Source: Hyphomicrobiales bacterium
GTDB taxonomy: Bacteria > Pseudomonadota > Alphaproteobacteria > Rhizobiales > Methyloligellaceae
Length of the DNA stretch: 64,000 nt
Assembly: GCA_028280515.1 (NCBI GenBank)
Contig: JANQLP010000253.1
Location: forward strand, 25,465-89,464
Reading direction: 5' to 3'
Positions within the stretch are counted from its first letter, which is position 1. Each line of letters opens with the position of its first letter. The notes beneath the pieces are model-generated. The model saw nothing but the letters and a program-made list of their open reading frames with translations, ran no database searches and had not been told where the DNA came from. Below, in pieces: positions 62,221 through 64,000 of this stretch. The translations under genes and the position numbers were made by a program.

Positions 62221-64000
62221 CTATGGCGGGCAATTGGACGGTCCGCCCGGGAAGACGAACGTGCCGGTCTGCGCGCCTGTAACAGAACAGAATTGGTCGC
62301 CCACCGTGCCGGTGAAGACATTGCCTGCTCCGCCGAGCGTGTTGCCGGCAGCGCTGATGTCGATGGCGTCATCAACGAAGAGGCCAGTGAACGTCGTGTT
62401 GCTCATTTCGATCTCGTTGCCGCTACCCATGTTGATACCGTCGGTCCCGGCACCATTTACGGTGGCGTCGGTTATCGCCACGCCGGTATTGTTGAGTGAG
62501 AAACTAAAGCCTGCGAAAACCGGATTGTTGATTTCAACATTTTCGATCCGGATGTTGCTGTTATTGTTGTTGAAATCAAAACCGTCCTCACCCGGCATGT
62601 TAATGACGACGTTTTTAAACCAGAAGTTGCTGTTTCCCGGACCGACATCAATAGCGGCGTTATCCGGGTTGTTAATGACAACATTTTCAACCCAGACGTC
62701 GTTGTTGCCGTTATCGAAGAATTCAATACCGTCAACACCTGCATTGTTGATGATCACGTTTTTAATCCGGATGTTGCTGTTTCTGTCATTGAAGAAAAGA
62801 CCGGTCACACCTGTATCGTTGACGACAACATTTTCAATCCGGATGTTGCTGTTGTTTTCATTGAAATCGATGCCGTCAAAGCGAACGTTGCCGATCGAGA
62901 GGTCAGCAACGTAGATATCCGTATTGCGCTCCCTGAACTCGACAGCATCCGTGCCGGAGTCCATGAGCGAAGACGTCATGATCCGGATGTTGCTGTTGTC
63001 GTTATCGAATCTGATGATGTCGTCACCCAGATTCGCGAACCGTGACTGCTCGATGACGATGTTGGACCGGGACGAGCCACCGGAAATGCCGCGGTTGCCG
63101 AGAAGGAACGTACTTCCGCTGCCAGCACCCTGGATGGCCAGGCCGGCGAGGTGAACATTGTTGCCGACCAGGTTCACGACCGGGGTGGGATCGGTGTTCA
63201 GGATCAGGGGACGACTGCCAGGCCCGGTGAAGCCTGCGGTCGTGCCGGTACGCCGGCCGGTGACCAGAATGGTCGAGCCGCCGCCCTGGAGGGTTTGATT
63301 TGATCCCACCTCGGTTTGGCCGGATGTGCCGCCGTCAACAACGACCAGGCTGTTGGGGCCAACGGCCGCCAGCGTATTGTCGAGCAGGGCGTCGTTGCCT
63401 TGAACGAGCCTTGCCCGATCGAAATGCACGCCGGTCAGCGTGTCGAAGACGTTCTCTTCCTCGCTCTGGGTGGTAACGATGTCGGTGTCGCGCTCCAGCC
63501 CCTCGATCATGCGCAATTCCTGACCGGTGAGCGCCGCCATGCGTGAGGCGGCGTGGGAGCCGCGCGCACCGAACGGGATTCTCAGCCGCGCGCCGATCTC
63601 GAACTTGGTGTCGCGCACCTCGTCGTAGGAGAGTTCGCTCTCGATGGTGAGACGCGAGCCCGGAAGCGATGAGATCGCGTCGTTGATGCGATACTCGAGC
63701 CGTCCCTTGGGACCGGCCACCTCTTCGTTCGCGTCATCGGCGTCGAACCAGAAGCCACCGGCATAGGCGCGCAGCTCATGGCGCTTCGCCGGCGCCGGCG
63801 CGCCCTTGAGACCGCCGCCGCCACGATTTCCGCCAAAGAGGAGAACGCCTATTTCACCGTCGATACCGTAGAGGGGTACCTCCTCGCCGCCGATCATCAG
63901 GATGTTGTTGCCGCGCAGGAACACGTCCGCCAGTCCCGGCGAGCCCTTGGGATCTGTGATGGGCACATAGCCGTTCACCCGCACATCGAAGCGTTCCGAT
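62221..64000 (-). CDS. Inverse-autotransporter-like beta-helix surface protein (N-terminus outside window)
   Basis: The frame runs off the right edge; about 590 C-terminal residues are visible. The first about 150 (VPLYGIDGEIGVLLF, HELRAYAGGFWFDAD, GRLEYRINDAISSL, RLTIESELSYDEVRDTKFE, ARLRIPFG) have the alternating strand pattern of inverse autotransporter/intimin-like beta domains. A linker with an Asp/Glu-rich stretch follows, then ten 23-24-residue units of a right-handed beta-helix (NSNIRIENVVVND type). The tail has two Cys (FCSVTG, SNCPP). The product is probably a cell-surface adhesin-type protein. Confidence 0.78.
   Translation of the reverse strand, partial: SERFDVRVNGYVPITDPKGSPGLADVFLRGNNILMIGGEEVPLYGIDGEIGVLLFGGNRGGGGLKGAPAPAKRHELRAYAGGFWFDADDANEEVAGPKGRLEYRINDAISSLPGSRLTIESELSYDEVRDTKFEIGARLRIPFGARGSHAASRMAALTGQELRMIEGLERDTDIVTTQSEEENVFDTLTGVHFDRARLVQGNDALLDNTLAAVGPNSLVVVDGGTSGQTEVGSNQTLQGGGSTILVTGRRTGTTAGFTGPGSRPLILNTDPTPVVNLVGNNVHLAGLAIQGAGSGSTFLLGNRGISGGSSRSNIVIEQSRFANLGDDIIRFDNDNSNIRIMTSSLMDSGTDAVEFRERNTDIYVADLSIGNVRFDGIDFNENNSNIRIENVVVNDTGVTGLFFNDRNSNIRIKNVIINNAGVDGIEFFDNGNNDVWVENVVINNPDNAAIDVGPGNSNFWFKNVVINMPGEDGFDFNNNNSNIRIENVEINNPVFAGFSFSLNNTGVAITDATVNGAGTDGINMGSGNEIEMSNTTFTGLFVDDAIDISAAGNTLGGAGNVFTGTVGDQFCSVTGAQTGTFVFPGGPSNCPP
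62350..63070 (-). repeat. Ten tandem beta-helix repeat units within the surface protein gene
   Basis: Each unit of 23-24 codons opens with (R/N)-(S/T)-(N/D)-I-x-(I/V) and contains a G-(I/T)-(D/E) or similar turn. The nucleotide sequence of the opening is nearly identical in several units (for example around 62547, 62761 and 62836). This near-identity suggests recent unit duplication and allows length change by recombination. Confidence 0.8.

Overview
This window looks like chromosomal DNA of an alphaproteobacterium, probably of the order Hyphomicrobiales (Rhizobiales). The evidence is high GC outside a few islands and a typical gene repertoire: NnrU, DUF1289, a short Coq7-type hydroxylase, a phasin, a Blh-type persulfide hydrolase, and Cys-only peroxidases. 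It also carries the 'ctggattccggc...gccggaatgac' intergenic repeats common in that group. No species is claimed. There is no complete rRNA, tRNA, CRISPR array or intact mobile element. Both edges cut genes: a phosphatidylserine decarboxylase-like gene on the left and a large beta-helix surface protein on the right.

Layout. 0-6 kb: an amino-acid permease and a fumarase/aspartase-superfamily lyase were probably once divergent neighbours. They are now separated by an AT-rich 1.7-kb insert with two unknown envelope genes, bracketed by a 121-bp direct repeat. 5.8-12.4 kb: a sulfur, persulfide and possibly nitrogen-oxide block. It contains a MarR regulator with a Cys-rich tail, DUF6522, a rhodanese, NnrU, a Blh metallo-hydrolase, DUF2892, a Crp/Fnr regulator, a LysR regulator and a TauE-type exporter, with clear palindromic operators. 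12.5-17.3 kb: a carbamoylase-type hydrolase with a divergent LysR regulator, then katG. 18.0-22.6 kb: four genes joined by 4-bp overlaps (membrane protein, ATP-grasp ligase, FemAB/GNAT-type transferase, Wzx/MATE-type flippase), the best candidate for an uncharacterised envelope-modification system. 23-31 kb: methanethiol oxidase (SBP56), a polytopic membrane partner, Coq7, a glutathione peroxidase, methyltransferases and several small secreted proteins. 31-44 kb: metabolic and envelope genes (amidase, MFS transporter, thioesterase, GFA enzyme, PAN protein, PspA-like, leuCD, a fused LprI-MliC lysozyme inhibitor, phasin).

44-62 kb is more fluid. It has a phage-type LexA/CI-like repressor with operator repeats, a tRNA 3'-end remnant, many small lineage-specific proteins, eight copies of an intergenic palindromic repeat, an orphan endolysin-like lysozyme, MOSC and CHAD proteins, a DMP19-like membrane protein, a FabI-type reductase and an ECF sigma factor. 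The right end is an invasin/inverse-autotransporter-like beta domain followed by about ten 23-24-residue beta-helix repeats.

Two themes link scattered genes. First, methanethiol oxidase makes H2S, H2O2 and formaldehyde, and persulfide hydrolases, rhodanese, KatG, Gpx and a GFA-family enzyme could consume them; this is an inference from gene content. Second, four near-identical Crp/Fnr-type sites, GTGAY-N4-ATCAC, stand in front of small or secreted uncharacterised proteins (near 29.4, 31.05, 37.85 and 60.94 kb), suggesting a shared regulon.
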